DNA from: Enterococcus casseliflavus NBRC 100478
Lineage (GTDB): Bacteria > Bacillota > Bacilli > Lactobacillales > Enterococcaceae
Assembly: GCF_001544095.1 (NCBI RefSeq)
Contig: NZ_BCPT01000007.1
Location: 62,001-126,000, forward strand
Length of the DNA: 64,000 bases
Direction: 5' to 3'
The position numbers and the translations under genes were made by a program. Positions 10,074 through 20,008 of the stretch are shown here, one piece after another; position 1 is the stretch's first letter; every line of letters starts with the position of its first letter. The notes under the pieces were generated by a model. That model was given only the letters and a program-made list of their open reading frames with translations. It searched no databases and was not told where the DNA came from.

Positions 10074-10679
10074 TTATTGTTCCTCCTTCAGAGCCGTCAT
10101 ACGGGCATGATAAAGCGGCAACAGCGTTTGATAAACTGCTAAAATATCCGCCATCTCAACGTCTTCGATCATTTCTTTCGGAAAAATCTTTCCAATTTGA
10201 AGCTCGCTTTTTTTGACTTTCTTAAATCGTTCCAAATAGGTTGGCCACATGGCGATAGGGTGGTGGTCGTATTTTGTGTGATCAGGAGAAAGTGTAAAGT
10301 CAGCTGGTAATTGATCGAATAATTCTTTTTGGGCCAACCAGGATTCAGCGATCGTTGCCTGATTTTTCGGTTGGTCGATCACGCTGAGCCAAACAAAGAC
10401 ATACGCTTGATTGATCCCAATTTGAAAGTGGGCATCCATTTTATAGCCTCGTTTGTTCGGACCGATCCCTGCCCAGGTTTCGGCAGGAGGGTAGACGGTT
10501 CTGCGTCGGTGCTGAGCAATATGCAAATAAAAAGGCTCTTGGCAGCTTTCTTCAATTAACGGGATCGCTGCCTCACCGATCGTTTGAAAAATCGGCTGAA
10601 TCTCGGCACGGATTTTTTCCATTCGTTCGTCTAACGTTTCTAAAGAAAAAGCATCAAATGATTGTTTCGTAAATAGCAT
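10074..10679 (-). CDS. UPF0637 (DUF1054, YktB-like) protein
   Basis: A 201-residue soluble protein of the UPF0637 family, known as YktB in Bacillus; its biochemical role is not established. Family-typical stretches include the N-terminal FDAFSLETLDERM, the central HRRRTVYPPAETWAGIGPNKRGYK (split here only for description) and the acidic C-terminal region. The start has AGAAAGGAT upstream. It sits directly before pbp5 and is probably the first gene of that minus-strand operon. In Bacillus, yktA, yktB and yktC are neighbours; here UPF0223 and the phosphatase homologue lie 27 kb away. Confidence 0.88.
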   Translation of the reverse strand: MLFTKQSFDAFSLETLDERMEKIRAEIQPIFQTIGEAAIPLIEESCQEPFYLHIAQHRRRTVYPPAETWAGIGPNKRGYKMDAHFQIGINQAYVFVWLSVIDQPKNQATIAESWLAQKELFDQLPADFTLSPDHTKYDHHPIAMWPTYLERFKKVKKSELQIGKIFPKEMIEDVEMADILAVYQTLLPLYHARMTALKEEQ

Positions 10680-10713
10680 AATCGTATCCTTTCTGTTGTC
10701 TGAAAATAGTATA

Positions 10714-10745
10714 ACAAAAAAAGCCCGATAAATTACGGGCTTTTG
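10714..10745. terminator. Bidirectional intrinsic terminator
   Basis: GCCCG / CGGGC stem with an A/T loop, flanked by T7 on the minus side and TTTT on the plus side. It would end the minus-strand 128-residue gene. The UPF0637 -10-like element (complement of AGTATA, 10708-10713) follows immediately. Confidence 0.8.
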
Positions 10746-10779
10746 TTTATTTTACCTTTTTTTATTGAAGGATACTCAG

Positions 10780-11166
10780 TCAATTTGCCGCTGGACTCAA
10801 TTTAAACGTTGATGTCTGGCTTTGTTCCTTCAAAAGATGCAAAAGATCATCCAAGAAAGAAAAGTCCATTTCTTCTAAATTAAAATAAATCCGAAAAGAA
10901 TACGTATGTTTAAATAAGCTTTGGCGATGGATTTGATGAATGATCAATTCGTCATTGCGTTCATTTTGAAATTGTAGAACACGCTTTTGTTCTTCGGCAT
11001 AATGAGGGCGCGCCCCTTTTTTGAAGGGACTAAATAAATAGAAACTTGTTTGTTGGTTGATGGAAAGGATTTGCTGCACGGCCAATAATTCGTTATGGAG
11101 CTGTTGTTTTTCTTTGTCTGATAAATGAGCTAAAAAAAGTTCAGCACGATTCTTTAGCGACCACAT
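10780..11166 (-). CDS. Protein of unknown function, 128 residues
   Basis: I do not recognise a family. The protein is soluble, rich in Leu, Gln, Phe and charged residues, with helical N-terminal (residues 1-45) and C-terminal parts around a more strand-like middle. The start at 11166 is chosen because AAGGAGGAG lies eight bases upstream; a longer reading frame to 11283 has no ribosome binding site. It has its own promoter and terminator, so it is a single-gene unit placed between pbp5-UPF0637 and the second pur operon. Confidence 0.75.
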   Translation of the reverse strand: MWSLKNRAELFLAHLSDKEKQQLHNELLAVQQILSINQQTSFYLFSPFKKGARPHYAEEQKRVLQFQNERNDELIIHQIHRQSLFKHTYSFRIYFNLEEMDFSFLDDLLHLLKEQSQTSTFKLSPAAN

Positions 11167-11204
11167 ATAGTACTCCTCCTTGAATGTAGCTACAATACGA
11201 CCTA

Positions 11205-11233
11205 AATATAGCATGAAAAAAGAATATTGTAAA
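11205..11233 (-). promoter_or_regulatory. Promoter of the 128-residue unknown gene
   Basis: On the minus strand a -35 TTTACA (11228-11233) and -10 TATATT (11205-11210) are 17 bases apart, about 40 bases before the chosen start codon. Confidence 0.75.
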
Positions 11234-11295
11234 CGCTTTATAAACCCTTCGCTGCTTCTAAAGAGGAATCTGCTTTCAACCAACTGGTTAAAAAG

Positions 11296-11329
11296 CGAAC
11301 ATTCGTGTTTATTAATGTGTAAATGTACA
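11296..11329 (+). promoter_or_regulatory. PurR-type operator upstream of purC
   Basis: CGAAC (11296-11300) within GCGAACATTCG is a good PurBox. Exactly 24 bases further is GTACA (11325-11329) within AATGTACAG, a degenerate inverted copy of GTTCG. Both the 24-base gap and the 13-base offset to the -35 equal those at purE. Confidence 0.72.
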
Positions 11330-11337
11330 GATAATCG

Positions 11338-11366
11338 TTGACCCGCTTTTTCTGCGTTGTTAGAAT
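11338..11366 (+). promoter_or_regulatory. purC operon promoter
   Basis: A -35 TTGACC (11338-11343) and -10 TAGAAT (11361-11366) are separated by 17 bases and positioned next to the PurR-type box pair exactly as at purE. Confidence 0.82.
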
Positions 11367-11428
11367 AATAAGCAAATAAAGATGTGTGTCATCGCTATGT
11401 GAAAAATATTACTTAACTGAGGTGGATT

Positions 11429-12154
11429 ATGGAATCAGAAGTGCTTCTTTATGAAGGAAAAGCCAAAAAATTGTTTAAAACCAACGAAGAGGATGTATTG
11501 AAAGTCGTTTATTTGGATCAAGCTACTGCATTGAATGGTCAAAAGAAAGATGCCGTTGTAGGAAAGGGTGCCTTGAACAATCAGATCACTGCGCATCTTT
11601 TTCAGCGCCTAGCCGATAAAAACGTCCCAAGTCACTTTCTTCAATTAGTGTCTAAACACGAACAATTAATTCGAGCTGTTGCTATGATTCCTTTAGAAGT
11701 CGTTGTTCGCAACACGGCTGCTGGTAGTTTTTCAAAGCGCTTGGGTATCGAAGAAGGAACCAAACTGCCAAAGCCGATCGTTGAGTTTTACTACAAAGAA
11801 GATCGCTTGGATGATCCGTTTATCAATGATGATCATGTGTTTTATCTAGGGCTTGCCTCAGAAGAGGAGCTGGACCAGATCATAACATTGGCGCTGCAAG
11901 TCAACGCTGCGTTACTGGAAATCTTTGCGAACATCAACATTCGCTTGATCGATTTTAAAATCGAGATCGGCAAAACCAAAAAGGGCGAGTTGCTTCTGGC
12001 TGATGAGATTTCACCAGATACTTGTCGTTTATGGGATATGGGGACAAATGAGCATCTTGATAAAGATGTTTATCGACGTGATTTAGGGGACATCGTTCCT
12101 GTTTATGAAGAAGTCTTAAATCGTTTAGAAAAGGAGAATTCAGCATGTATTTAG
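11429..12154 (+). CDS. purC: SAICAR synthase
   Basis: Phosphoribosylaminoimidazole-succinocarboxamide synthase, which joins aspartate to CAIR with ATP; 241 residues, normal for the bacterial form. It opens with [11 protein letters not shown], the Gly-rich nucleotide loop typical of PurC, and contains the signatures [12 protein letters not shown] (about residues 91-102) and [10 protein letters not shown]. The start has GAGGTGG upstream. Its last ten bases overlap purS. First gene of a nine-gene de novo purine operon. Confidence 0.97.
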   Translation: MESEVLLYEGKAKKLFKTNEEDVLKVVYLDQATALNGQKKDAVVGKGALNNQITAHLFQRLADKNVPSHFLQLVSKHEQLIRAVAMIPLEVVVRNTAAGSFSKRLGIEEGTKLPKPIVEFYYKEDRLDDPFINDDHVFYLGLASEEELDQIITLALQVNAALLEIFANINIRLIDFKIEIGKTKKGELLLADEISPDTCRLWDMGTNEHLDKDVYRRDLGDIVPVYEEVLNRLEKENSACI

Positions 12155-12417
12155 TCAAAGTTTATGTAACCTATAAGGAATCTGTTTTAGACCCTCAAGG
12201 AGAAGCTGTGAAAGGAGCCGTTCATCGCTTGGGGTATCAAGATGTCAGTGATATTCGGATCGGGAAATACTTTGAAATCAAAGTGACACCTTCCAACAAT
12301 CAAACACAAGCAGCTGTAGCAGAAGAGATCGAAGCGATCTGCGACAAGCTTTTGGCAAATGTCAATATGGAAACCTACCGTTATGAAATGGTTCAAATGG
12401 AGGAAGCAGCCCTATGA
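12145..12417 (+). CDS. purS: FGAM synthase subunit PurS
   Basis: Small subunit of the PurSQL formylglycinamidine ribonucleotide synthase, thought to bridge PurQ and PurL and help channel ammonia. It has 90 residues, with the conserved stretches [15 protein letters not shown] and [13 protein letters not shown]. The ribosome binding site AAAGGAG lies inside the end of purC. Its stop overlaps the purQ start (ATGA), so the three subunits are produced together. Confidence 0.95.
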   Translation: MYLVKVYVTYKESVLDPQGEAVKGAVHRLGYQDVSDIRIGKYFEIKVTPSNNQTQAAVAEEIEAICDKLLANVNMETYRYEMVQMEEAAL

Positions 12418-13091
12418 AATTTGCAGTGATCGTTTTTCCTGGATCAAATTGTGATGTTGATTTGATGTGGGCAATCAAAGATATCATGGGGGCAGAAGCA
12501 GAATATGTACGCCATGATGCAGACAGCTTAGCTGGTTTTGACGGTGTTTTGCTTCCAGGAGGATTTTCTTATGGTGATTACTTAAGATGTGGAGCGATCG
12601 CCCGTTTTTCAACGATCATGTCAGAGGTCATTCGTCTGGCAAATGAAGGCAAACCTGTCTTTGGTACCTGCAATGGGTTTCAAATTTTAACGGAAGCGGG
12701 CTTGTTACCAGGGGTTTTACAAAGAAATGAATCACTCCATTTTATTTGCAAACCGGTCCGTCTGCAAGTGAATAATCAAACAGCTTTTACTTCTGAATAT
12801 GAAGCGGATCAAGTCATTACGCTTCCTGTCGCTCATGGTGAGGGCAATTATTATTGTGATGAAACGACTTATCAGGAATTGGTTGCCAACAATCAAATCG
12901 TTTTCCGTTATGAAGATAACGTCAACGGTAGCCTACACAACATCGCTGGTATCTGTAATAAAGCTGGCAATGTTCTAGGCATGATGCCTCATCCAGAACG
13001 AGCGATGGAAAGCTTATTAGGCTCAGAAGATGGCAAGAAGTTTTTTGCTTCATTATTGAAAAATTTTGGGAAGGTGCCGGTAAATGGATAA
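12414..13091 (+). CDS. purQ: FGAM synthase glutaminase subunit PurQ
   Basis: Class I glutamine amidotransferase subunit that supplies ammonia to PurL; 225 residues. The nucleophile is C86 in the FGTCNGFQ elbow; the His/Glu pair lies in [10 protein letters not shown] near the C-terminus. It overlaps purS by four bases and purL by eight bases. Confidence 0.96.
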   Translation: MKFAVIVFPGSNCDVDLMWAIKDIMGAEAEYVRHDADSLAGFDGVLLPGGFSYGDYLRCGAIARFSTIMSEVIRLANEGKPVFGTCNGFQILTEAGLLPGVLQRNESLHFICKPVRLQVNNQTAFTSEYEADQVITLPVAHGEGNYYCDETTYQELVANNQIVFRYEDNVNGSLHNIAGICNKAGNVLGMMPHPERAMESLLGSEDGKKFFASLLKNFGKVPVNG

Positions 13092-15312
13092 AATGATCGT
13101 AAAAGAACCTACACCACAAGAAATCAAAGACACGAAATTATACGAGCAATGGGGATTGACCCAAGAAGAATATCGGATGATCTCAGAAGATATTTTGGGA
13201 CGTTTACCGAACTATACCGAAACTGGACTCTTTTCAGTGATGTGGAGTGAACATTGTTCTTACAAAAATTCCAAACCTGTTTTGCGGAAATTCCCGACAG
13301 AAGGGCCGCAAGTACTGCAAGGGCCTGGAGAAGGTGCGGGTATCGTGGATATCGGCGATGATCTAGCCGTCGTTTTTAAAGCGGAAAGCCATAATCATCC
13401 TTCCGCGGTGGAACCTTATGAAGGAGCAGCAACTGGTGTTGGTGGGATCATCCGCGACATCTTCAGTATGGGTGCAAGACCGATTGCTGTTTTAGACTCC
13501 TTACGATTTGGTGAGTTAGATAATCCAAGAACGAAATATCTTTTGGAAGAAGTCGTTGCTGGGATCAGTGGCTATGGCAACTGTATTGGGATTCCGACCG
13601 TCGGTGGTGAAGTGGCATTTGATCCTTGTTATGAAGGCAATCCATTAGTCAATGCGATGTGTGTAGGGATCATTGCTCACAAGGATATTCAAAAAGGGCA
13701 GGCCAAAGGTGTTGGAAACACCATCATGTATGTCGGCGCAAAAACAGGACGCGACGGGATACATGGGGCGACTTTTGCATCGGAAGAATTTGTCGAAGGT
13801 GAAGAACAACAACGTTCCGCCGTACAAGTCGGTGATCCTTTTATGGAAAAACTTTTGTTGGAAGCTTGTTTGGAATTGATCGTGGATCATTCGGACATTT
13901 TAGTCGGAATTCAAGATATGGGTGCTGCTGGATTGGTTTCTTCTAGTGCCGAGATGGCATCAAAAGCCGGATCAGGGTTGCGCTTAACGTTAGATGATGT
14001 TCCACAACGAGAAACCAATATGACGCCTTATGAAATGATGTTGTCAGAATCTCAAGAGCGGATGCTGATCTGTGTCAAAAAAGGACATGAAGCTGAAGTG
14101 GAAGCACTCTTTAAGAAATACGATCTAGAAGCCGTCGTGATCGGTGAAGTAACAGATGATGGCAACTATCGTTTGTTCCATCACGGACAGGAAGTCGCTA
14201 ATTTGCCAGTAGATGCTTTAGCTGAAGATGCGCCGACTTACTACAAAGAGATGGCAGAACCGAAACGGATCAAAGTGTTTAAGGAAACACCAGACTTTGT
14301 TCCAGTGATTCACTCAGCAACGTCTGTATTTGCCGATCTACTGCAGCAGCCGACGATCGCTTCAAAACGCTCGATTTTTGAAACCTACGATTCGCAAGTT
14401 CGTACCAATACCGTGGTAGGACCCGGCAGTGATGCCGCTGTGTTACGAATCAAGGGAACCAATAAAGCCTTGGCGATGACGACTGACTGTAATGCTCGTT
14501 ACCTGTACTTAGATCCAGAAGTCGGCGGACAGATCGCAGTTGCAGAAGCTGCTCGAAATATCGTCGCTTCCGGTGGGCGTCCATTGGCGATCACTGACTG
14601 CCTTAACTTCGGCTCGCCAGATAAACCAGAAGGATTCTGGGAGTTATCCACGGCTGCTGACGGGATCTCAGAAGCTTGTCGTGTGCTAGAGACACCAGTC
14701 ATTTCTGGGAACGTCTCCTTATACAACGAAACGGACGGACAATCGGTCTATCCAACGCCGGTAATTGGGATGGTCGGATTGATCGAAGAGCTGGCGCATA
14801 TCACGACGCAGCATTTCCAAGCAGCGGGGGATCTGATCTATGTCCTAGGGGAAACCCATGCTGACTTCAATGGGTCTGAATTGCAAAAACTGCAGACAAG
14901 AAAGATCGCTGGGCGTTTAATGTCCTTTGACCTTGAAACAGAAAAAATGAACCAACAATTGGTTACCGCAGCGATCCAAGCAGGTCTTGTTCAAAGTGCC
15001 CACGATTGTGCCGAAGGTGGTTTAGCGATCGCTTTAGCCGAATCCGCTTTTGACAAGGGCTTTGGTCTAAATGTGACCGTGTCATTGCCAGCAGCACAAT
15101 TGTTTTCAGAAACCCAATCCCGATTTGTGCTTTCAGTCGCACCTGATAAGAAAGCAGCTTTTGAAGCGCTGGTAGGCGCTGCTGCAACAGCGATCGGGGA
15201 AGTGACTGCTGATGGCCAGATTCGCATGCAAGCACAAGATGATACGATCGAGATGCCCCTTACTGAGGCGAAATTGAAATGGGAGGAAGCCATTCCATGT
15301 TTAATGAAGTAA
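13084..15312 (+). CDS. purL: FGAM synthase large subunit PurL
   Basis: ATP-dependent synthetase subunit converting FGAR to FGAM with ammonia from PurQ. At 742 residues it is the short PurL form that works with PurS and PurQ, not the 1300-residue fused enzyme. Typical motifs are [14 protein letters not shown] near the N-terminus, [19 protein letters not shown], and the second-half [11 protein letters not shown]. The start ATG has AAGGTGCC upstream. The end overlaps the beginning of purF. Confidence 0.97.
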   Translation: MDKMIVKEPTPQEIKDTKLYEQWGLTQEEYRMISEDILGRLPNYTETGLFSVMWSEHCSYKNSKPVLRKFPTEGPQVLQGPGEGAGIVDIGDDLAVVFKAESHNHPSAVEPYEGAATGVGGIIRDIFSMGARPIAVLDSLRFGELDNPRTKYLLEEVVAGISGYGNCIGIPTVGGEVAFDPCYEGNPLVNAMCVGIIAHKDIQKGQAKGVGNTIMYVGAKTGRDGIHGATFASEEFVEGEEQQRSAVQVGDPFMEKLLLEACLELIVDHSDILVGIQDMGAAGLVSSSAEMASKAGSGLRLTLDDVPQRETNMTPYEMMLSESQERMLICVKKGHEAEVEALFKKYDLEAVVIGEVTDDGNYRLFHHGQEVANLPVDALAEDAPTYYKEMAEPKRIKVFKETPDFVPVIHSATSVFADLLQQPTIASKRSIFETYDSQVRTNTVVGPGSDAAVLRIKGTNKALAMTTDCNARYLYLDPEVGGQIAVAEAARNIVASGGRPLAITDCLNFGSPDKPEGFWELSTAADGISEACRVLETPVISGNVSLYNETDGQSVYPTPVIGMVGLIEELAHITTQHFQAAGDLIYVLGETHADFNGSELQKLQTRKIAGRLMSFDLETEKMNQQLVTAAIQAGLVQSAHDCAEGGLAIALAESAFDKGFGLNVTVSLPAAQLFSETQSRFVLSVAPDKKAAFEALVGAAATAIGEVTADGQIRMQAQDDTIEMPLTEAKLKWEEAIPCLMK

Positions 15313-16721
15313 AGAGCCTCAACGAGGAATGTGGGGTTTTTGGTGTTTGGGGTCATCCAGATGCCGCTCGTGTCACCTACTTCGGACTACACAGTTTGCA
15401 ACATCGCGGCCAAGAAGGTGCAGGGATTGTCACGAATGATGCGGGGAAACTCAATGGCCACCGTGATTTAGGGTTGCTAGCGGAAGTCTTTTCGGATGAA
15501 CGTGTCCTCCAGCGTCTGACAGGAGATGCTGCTATTGGTCACGTTCGCTACGCAACTGCTGGTAATGGTAGCGTTGATAATATTCAACCATTTTTATTCA
15601 AATTTTTTGATCAGCAGATTGGCTTAGCTCATAACGGCAACTTGACGAATGCGAAAAGTCTACGGAAATCCTTAGAAAAGGCTGGTGCGATTTTCCACTC
15701 GAATTCCGATACAGAGATTCTCATGCACTTGATCCGTCGCAGCGAAGAACCGCTTTTTATGGATCGGGTCAAGGAGGCATTAAATCAAGTTAAAGGTGGA
15801 TTTGCGTACCTTTTACTGACCGAAAATGCCATGATCGCAGCACTAGACCCCAATGGCTTTCGGCCATTGTCAATCGGGAAAATGGTCAATGGTGCTTATG
15901 TGGTGGCTTCAGAAACCTGTGCGTTGGAAGTCATCGGTGCGGAATTTATTCGTGATGTCCGACCAGGCGAAGTCGTGATCATTGATGATGCAGGCATTCA
16001 AATTGAACAATATACCCAAGAAGTACAACCTGCGATATGTTCGATGGAGTTTATCTATTTTGCCCGTCCTGATTCCAACATCGCTGGCGTCAACGTCCAT
16101 CGTGCCCGTAAAAATATGGGCCGTCGCTTAGCACAAGAGGCGCCGATCGAAGCGGATATGGTCATTGGTGTACCGAATTCATCCTTATCTGCTGCCAGTG
16201 GGTACGCAGAAGCTTCAGGTATTCCCTATGAATTAGGCTTAGTAAAAAATCAATACATCGCACGAACGTTTATTCAACCGACACAGGAGTTAAGGGAACA
16301 AGGTGTACGGATGAAGCTCTCAGCTGTTCGTGGCGTAGTCGAAGGCAAACGAGTGATTCTAGTCGACGATTCGATCGTCCGAGGAACCACCAGCCGCCGT
16401 ATCGTGCAACTGCTAAAAGAAGCCGGTGCCAAAGAAGTTCATGTACGTATCGGTTCGCCGCCTTTGCGCTATCCGTGTTTTTACGGGATCGACATTCAAA
16501 CGAGAAAAGAATTGATCGCAGCCAAATATACGGAAGCTGAGATTTGTGAAAAAATCGAAGCAGATTCTTTGGCCTTTTTAAGTGAAGACGGGTTGATCGA
16601 AGCGATCGGTTTAGATTTTGACGCACCTTACTCAGGATTGTGTATGGCCTATTTCAATGGCGATTATCCAACCCCTTTGTATGATTATGAAGAAAACTAT
16701 CTCGCGTCTTTAGCTGAATAA
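15297..16721 (+). CDS. purF: Amidophosphoribosyltransferase
   Basis: First committed step of purine synthesis: PRPP plus glutamine to phosphoribosylamine. The start at 15297 has GGGAGGAAG seven bases upstream and gives 474 residues with an 11-residue propeptide before the catalytic C12 of CGVFG, as in Bacillus-type PurF. The PRPP motif [13 protein letters not shown] is present. Cysteines C248, C394 and C449 match three of the four Fe-S ligands of the B. subtilis enzyme by spacing (146 and 55 residues), but the fourth position is Y452. A complete 4Fe-4S site is therefore missing. The start overlaps purL by 16 bases. Confidence 0.96.
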   Translation: MFNEVKSLNEECGVFGVWGHPDAARVTYFGLHSLQHRGQEGAGIVTNDAGKLNGHRDLGLLAEVFSDERVLQRLTGDAAIGHVRYATAGNGSVDNIQPFLFKFFDQQIGLAHNGNLTNAKSLRKSLEKAGAIFHSNSDTEILMHLIRRSEEPLFMDRVKEALNQVKGGFAYLLLTENAMIAALDPNGFRPLSIGKMVNGAYVVASETCALEVIGAEFIRDVRPGEVVIIDDAGIQIEQYTQEVQPAICSMEFIYFARPDSNIAGVNVHRARKNMGRRLAQEAPIEADMVIGVPNSSLSAASGYAEASGIPYELGLVKNQYIARTFIQPTQELREQGVRMKLSAVRGVVEGKRVILVDDSIVRGTTSRRIVQLLKEAGAKEVHVRIGSPPLRYPCFYGIDIQTRKELIAAKYTEAEICEKIEADSLAFLSEDGLIEAIGLDFDAPYSGLCMAYFNGDYPTPLYDYEENYLASLAE

Positions 16722-16836
16722 ATTGTAGGCAAAAATGGTTTTTCAAACGAAGCAGTGAAGGACCGCTGGTTTACTTGCGTTAACGACGAATGAGCTGAAT
16801 GAAGAAAAGCGGATGAATGATTGAGGAGGAACAAAC

Positions 16837-17883
16837 GTGGCAAATGCATATGCAAAAGCCGGTGTCGATGTCGAAGCCGGTTATGAAGTAGTCGAACGGA
16901 TCAAAAAGCATGTGAAACGAACAGAACGTCTAGGCGTGATGGGGGCAATCGGGGGTTTTGGTGGCTGTTTTGACTTATCATCGTACCAATTGAAAGAACC
17001 AGTACTCGTTTCTGGGACAGATGGTGTAGGAACTAAGCTTTTATTGGCGATCCAGCAAGAACAGCACACAACGATCGGCATTGATTGTGTCGCAATGTGC
17101 GTGAATGATATCGTCGCTCAAGGGGCAGAACCTATCTACTTCCTTGACTATGTTGCAGTCGGTAAAAACGATCCTGCAAAGATCGAACAAATCATTGTTG
17201 GTGTCGCAGAGGGCTGTGTGCAAGCGGGTGCTGCCCTGATTGGTGGGGAAACCGCTGAAATGCCGGGAATGTACCAACCAGAAGAATATGATCTTGCTGG
17301 CTTTGCCGTAGGAATCGTCGAAAAAAGTCGCTTGATCACTGGAGAAACCATCAAAGAAGGCGATGAGCTGATTGGTTTGCCTTCATCAGGCATTCACTCG
17401 AATGGGTACTCTTTAGTCAGAAAAGTCTTTTTTGAACAGCATGGCTATACAGGAGCAGAAACATTTGCAGAACTTGACAACCAAACACTTGCAGAAAGTT
17501 TATTGACGCCAACGAGAATTTACGTGGATGCATTGAAGCCTTTATTGACAGAAGGATTGCTAGCTGGAATTTCTCATATCACTGGTGGCGGCTTTGTTGA
17601 AAATATCCCGCGGATGCTGCCTGAAGGTCTGGCGGCAGAAATCTCCTTAGACACTTGGCCGCAGTTGTCGATATTTGATCTGATCGCTGCTCATGGCGCG
17701 ATTCCTCACCAAGAAATGTTCGAGATTTTCAACATGGGGATCGGTATGGTCTTAGCCGTTGCGCCAGAAAATGTTGCGGCAGTAATGGCGCTTCTATCTG
17801 CCAATGAAGAACCAGCGTATCGGATCGGTAAAGTGACGAAACGTGACAACGAAGCTGTCTGCTTTAAAGAGGCAGTCCGATGA
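16837..17883 (+). CDS. purM: AIR synthetase
   Basis: Phosphoribosylformylglycinamidine cyclo-ligase, converting FGAM to AIR with ATP; 348 residues. The start is GTG with TGAGGAGGAAC upstream. Conserved stretches include [14 protein letters not shown], the metal/ATP loop [12 protein letters not shown] and the later [15 protein letters not shown] gap of 115 bases separates it from purF, with no terminator or promoter that I can see. It overlaps purN by four bases. Confidence 0.97.
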   Translation: MANAYAKAGVDVEAGYEVVERIKKHVKRTERLGVMGAIGGFGGCFDLSSYQLKEPVLVSGTDGVGTKLLLAIQQEQHTTIGIDCVAMCVNDIVAQGAEPIYFLDYVAVGKNDPAKIEQIIVGVAEGCVQAGAALIGGETAEMPGMYQPEEYDLAGFAVGIVEKSRLITGETIKEGDELIGLPSSGIHSNGYSLVRKVFFEQHGYTGAETFAELDNQTLAESLLTPTRIYVDALKPLLTEGLLAGISHITGGGFVENIPRMLPEGLAAEISLDTWPQLSIFDLIAAHGAIPHQEMFEIFNMGIGMVLAVAPENVAAVMALLSANEEPAYRIGKVTKRDNEAVCFKEAVR

Positions 17884-18464
17884 GGATCGCCGTCTTTGCT
17901 TCTGGAACGGGCAGCAATTTTACAGCGATCGCCGATGCGATCCAGGCTAATGAAATCAAAGGGGCGCAGATCGGATTGGTCTTTTCCGATAAACCTGCAG
18001 CGCCAGTGATAGAAAAAGCCCGCGCAAGAGACTATGAAACGCTTGTCTTGGAGCCAGCGGCTTTTGCGTCAAAAGCAGCCTTTGAAAGGAAATTGATCGA
18101 AGAATTGCAGTATCATGCCATCGATTTTATTGTTTTAGCTGGGTATATGCGGATCATCGGGAACACCCTATTATCCGCTTATGAAGGCAGAGTCATCAAT
18201 ATCCATCCCTCGTTGTTGCCGAGCTTCCCAGGCAAATCTGGGATTGCCGATGCCTTCGCTTATGGCGTGAAAGTGACGGGGGTTACGGTTCATTATGTCG
18301 ATGCTGGCATTGATACAGGGCCAATCATTGCCCAAGAAATCGTTCGGATTGACACCGACGATACGTTAACAAGTGTGACAGAGAAAATTCATCAAGTGGA
18401 ACACCAAATCTATCCAGCTGTTTTAGCTGAAATTGTGGAAAAGGGGCTATCAAATCGTGAATAA
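17880..18464 (+). CDS. purN: GAR transformylase
   Basis: Phosphoribosylglycinamide formyltransferase using 10-formyltetrahydrofolate; 194 residues. The catalytic triad is visible as N107, H109 (NIHPSLLP) and D145 (DAGIDTGPI). The N-terminal phosphate loop is ASGTGSNF. The ATG overlaps the purM stop, and its own stop overlaps the purH start. Confidence 0.96.
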   Translation: MRIAVFASGTGSNFTAIADAIQANEIKGAQIGLVFSDKPAAPVIEKARARDYETLVLEPAAFASKAAFERKLIEELQYHAIDFIVLAGYMRIIGNTLLSAYEGRVINIHPSLLPSFPGKSGIADAFAYGVKVTGVTVHYVDAGIDTGPIIAQEIVRIDTDDTLTSVTEKIHQVEHQIYPAVLAEIVEKGLSNRE

Positions 18465-19992
18465 ACGTGCATTAATCAGTGTGTCTGACAAAGAAGGACT
18501 GGTACCATTTGTCCAAGAATTGACCAATTTAGGATTTGAGATCATTTCAACTGGCGGGACCAAAACCGTCTTGGAGGAAGCAGGGCTTCAACCGATCGGC
18601 ATCGAAGCGATCACAGAATTTCCTGAAATGATGGACGGTAGGGTAAAAACGCTACATCCGCGGGTGCATGGTGGTCTGTTAGGGCGACGTGATCTGCCTT
18701 CTCATATGGAGGCAATGGCTGAGCACGGTATTTTACCGATCGACCTCGTTGTCGCCAATCTTTATCCATTTAAAGAAACGATCAGCAAGCCTGATGTCAC
18801 AGAAGCCGACGCAATCGAAAATATCGACATCGGCGGACCAAGCATGCTGCGTTCTGCGGCGAAAAACCATGCCTCAGTAACTGTTGTCGTTGATCCCAAG
18901 GATTACGACTGGGTTTTAACTGAGCTGAAGGAAGGCAATACGACGTTGGCATCAAGAAAGAAATTAGCTGCCAAAGTCTTCCGCCATACCGCAGCCTACG
19001 ATGCCTTGATTGGTGAATACTTGACCAAAGCGGTGGCTGAAACAGAAACGGAGAACTTGACGAAAACCTATGTTTTGAAACAAACATTGCGTTATGGTGA
19101 AAATAGTCATCAGAAAGCTTCCTTCTATCAAGACGCATTACCCGTGCCTTATTCGATTGCCAGCGCAAAACAAATCCACGGCAAAGAATTGTCTTACAAC
19201 AACATTAAAGATGCTGACGCTGCCTTACGGATCGCAGAAGAATTTACAGAGCCAACTGCAGTAGCCCTAAAGCACATGAATCCATGTGGAATCGGAAGTG
19301 GAGAAACGATTGCTGAAGCTTTCCAAGAAGCTTACGAAGCAGACCCAGTGTCGATTTTTGGCGGGATTATCGTCTTAAATCGTCCAGTTGATGTGGCAAC
19401 TGCGCAGCAGCTGCAGCGGATTTTTCTTGAGATTATTATTGCACCTGCATTTGAAGAAGGAGCACTTGAAATCCTAACGAAGAAAAAAAATCTGCGCTTG
19501 CTGGTTGTTGATTTCGAAAAAGCAGCCAAACAGCCAGAAGTTGTCTCTGTCCTTGGGGGCTTATTGGTGCAAGAACCAGACGATCAAATGGAGTCACCAG
19601 CAGATTGGACCGTGGTGACCAAAAGACAGCCGACACCAGAAGAAATCGCAGCCTTGGCATTTGCTTGGAAAGCGGTGAAACACGTGAAGTCCAATGCGAT
19701 CGTTTTAGCCAATCAACAGCAAACCGTCGGGATCGGTGCTGGTCAAATGAACCGCGTTGGTTCAGTGAAAATCGCTGTGGAACAAGCCCGTGAAAACAAT
19801 AAATTGGCTGGTTCAGTGCTGGCAAGCGATGCCTTTTTCCCGATGGATGACAGTGTCGAATATGCAGCACAACAAGGAATCAAAGCGATTATTCAACCTG
19901 GTGGTAGTATCAAAGATCAAGAATCGATCGACATGGCAGATAAGTACGGTGTGGCGATGGTCTTTACTGGTGTTCGTCATTTTAAACACTAA
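18457..19992 (+). CDS. purH: Bifunctional AICAR transformylase / IMP cyclohydrolase
   Basis: Catalyses the last two steps to IMP; 511 residues. I use the GTG at 18457, preceded by AAAAGGGG and overlapping the purN stop; the resulting N-terminus ([13 protein letters not shown]) matches the family. The N-terminal cyclohydrolase domain contains STGGTKT and [13 protein letters not shown]; the C-terminal transformylase domain contains [11 protein letters not shown] and the conserved KHMNPCGIG (Lys-His pair). Confidence 0.97.
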   Translation: MNKRALISVSDKEGLVPFVQELTNLGFEIISTGGTKTVLEEAGLQPIGIEAITEFPEMMDGRVKTLHPRVHGGLLGRRDLPSHMEAMAEHGILPIDLVVANLYPFKETISKPDVTEADAIENIDIGGPSMLRSAAKNHASVTVVVDPKDYDWVLTELKEGNTTLASRKKLAAKVFRHTAAYDALIGEYLTKAVAETETENLTKTYVLKQTLRYGENSHQKASFYQDALPVPYSIASAKQIHGKELSYNNIKDADAALRIAEEFTEPTAVALKHMNPCGIGSGETIAEAFQEAYEADPVSIFGGIIVLNRPVDVATAQQLQRIFLEIIIAPAFEEGALEILTKKKNLRLLVVDFEKAAKQPEVVSVLGGLLVQEPDDQMESPADWTVVTKRQPTPEEIAALAFAWKAVKHVKSNAIVLANQQQTVGIGAGQMNRVGSVKIAVEQARENNKLAGSVLASDAFFPMDDSVEYAAQQGIKAIIQPGGSIKDQESIDMADKYGVAMVFTGVRHFKH

Positions 19993-20008
19993 GAAATAGG
20001 AGAAGACG

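Noticed and set aside
14991-15356. 121-codon minus-strand frame across purL/purF
   Set aside because: Antisense shadow of two certain, overlapping genes.
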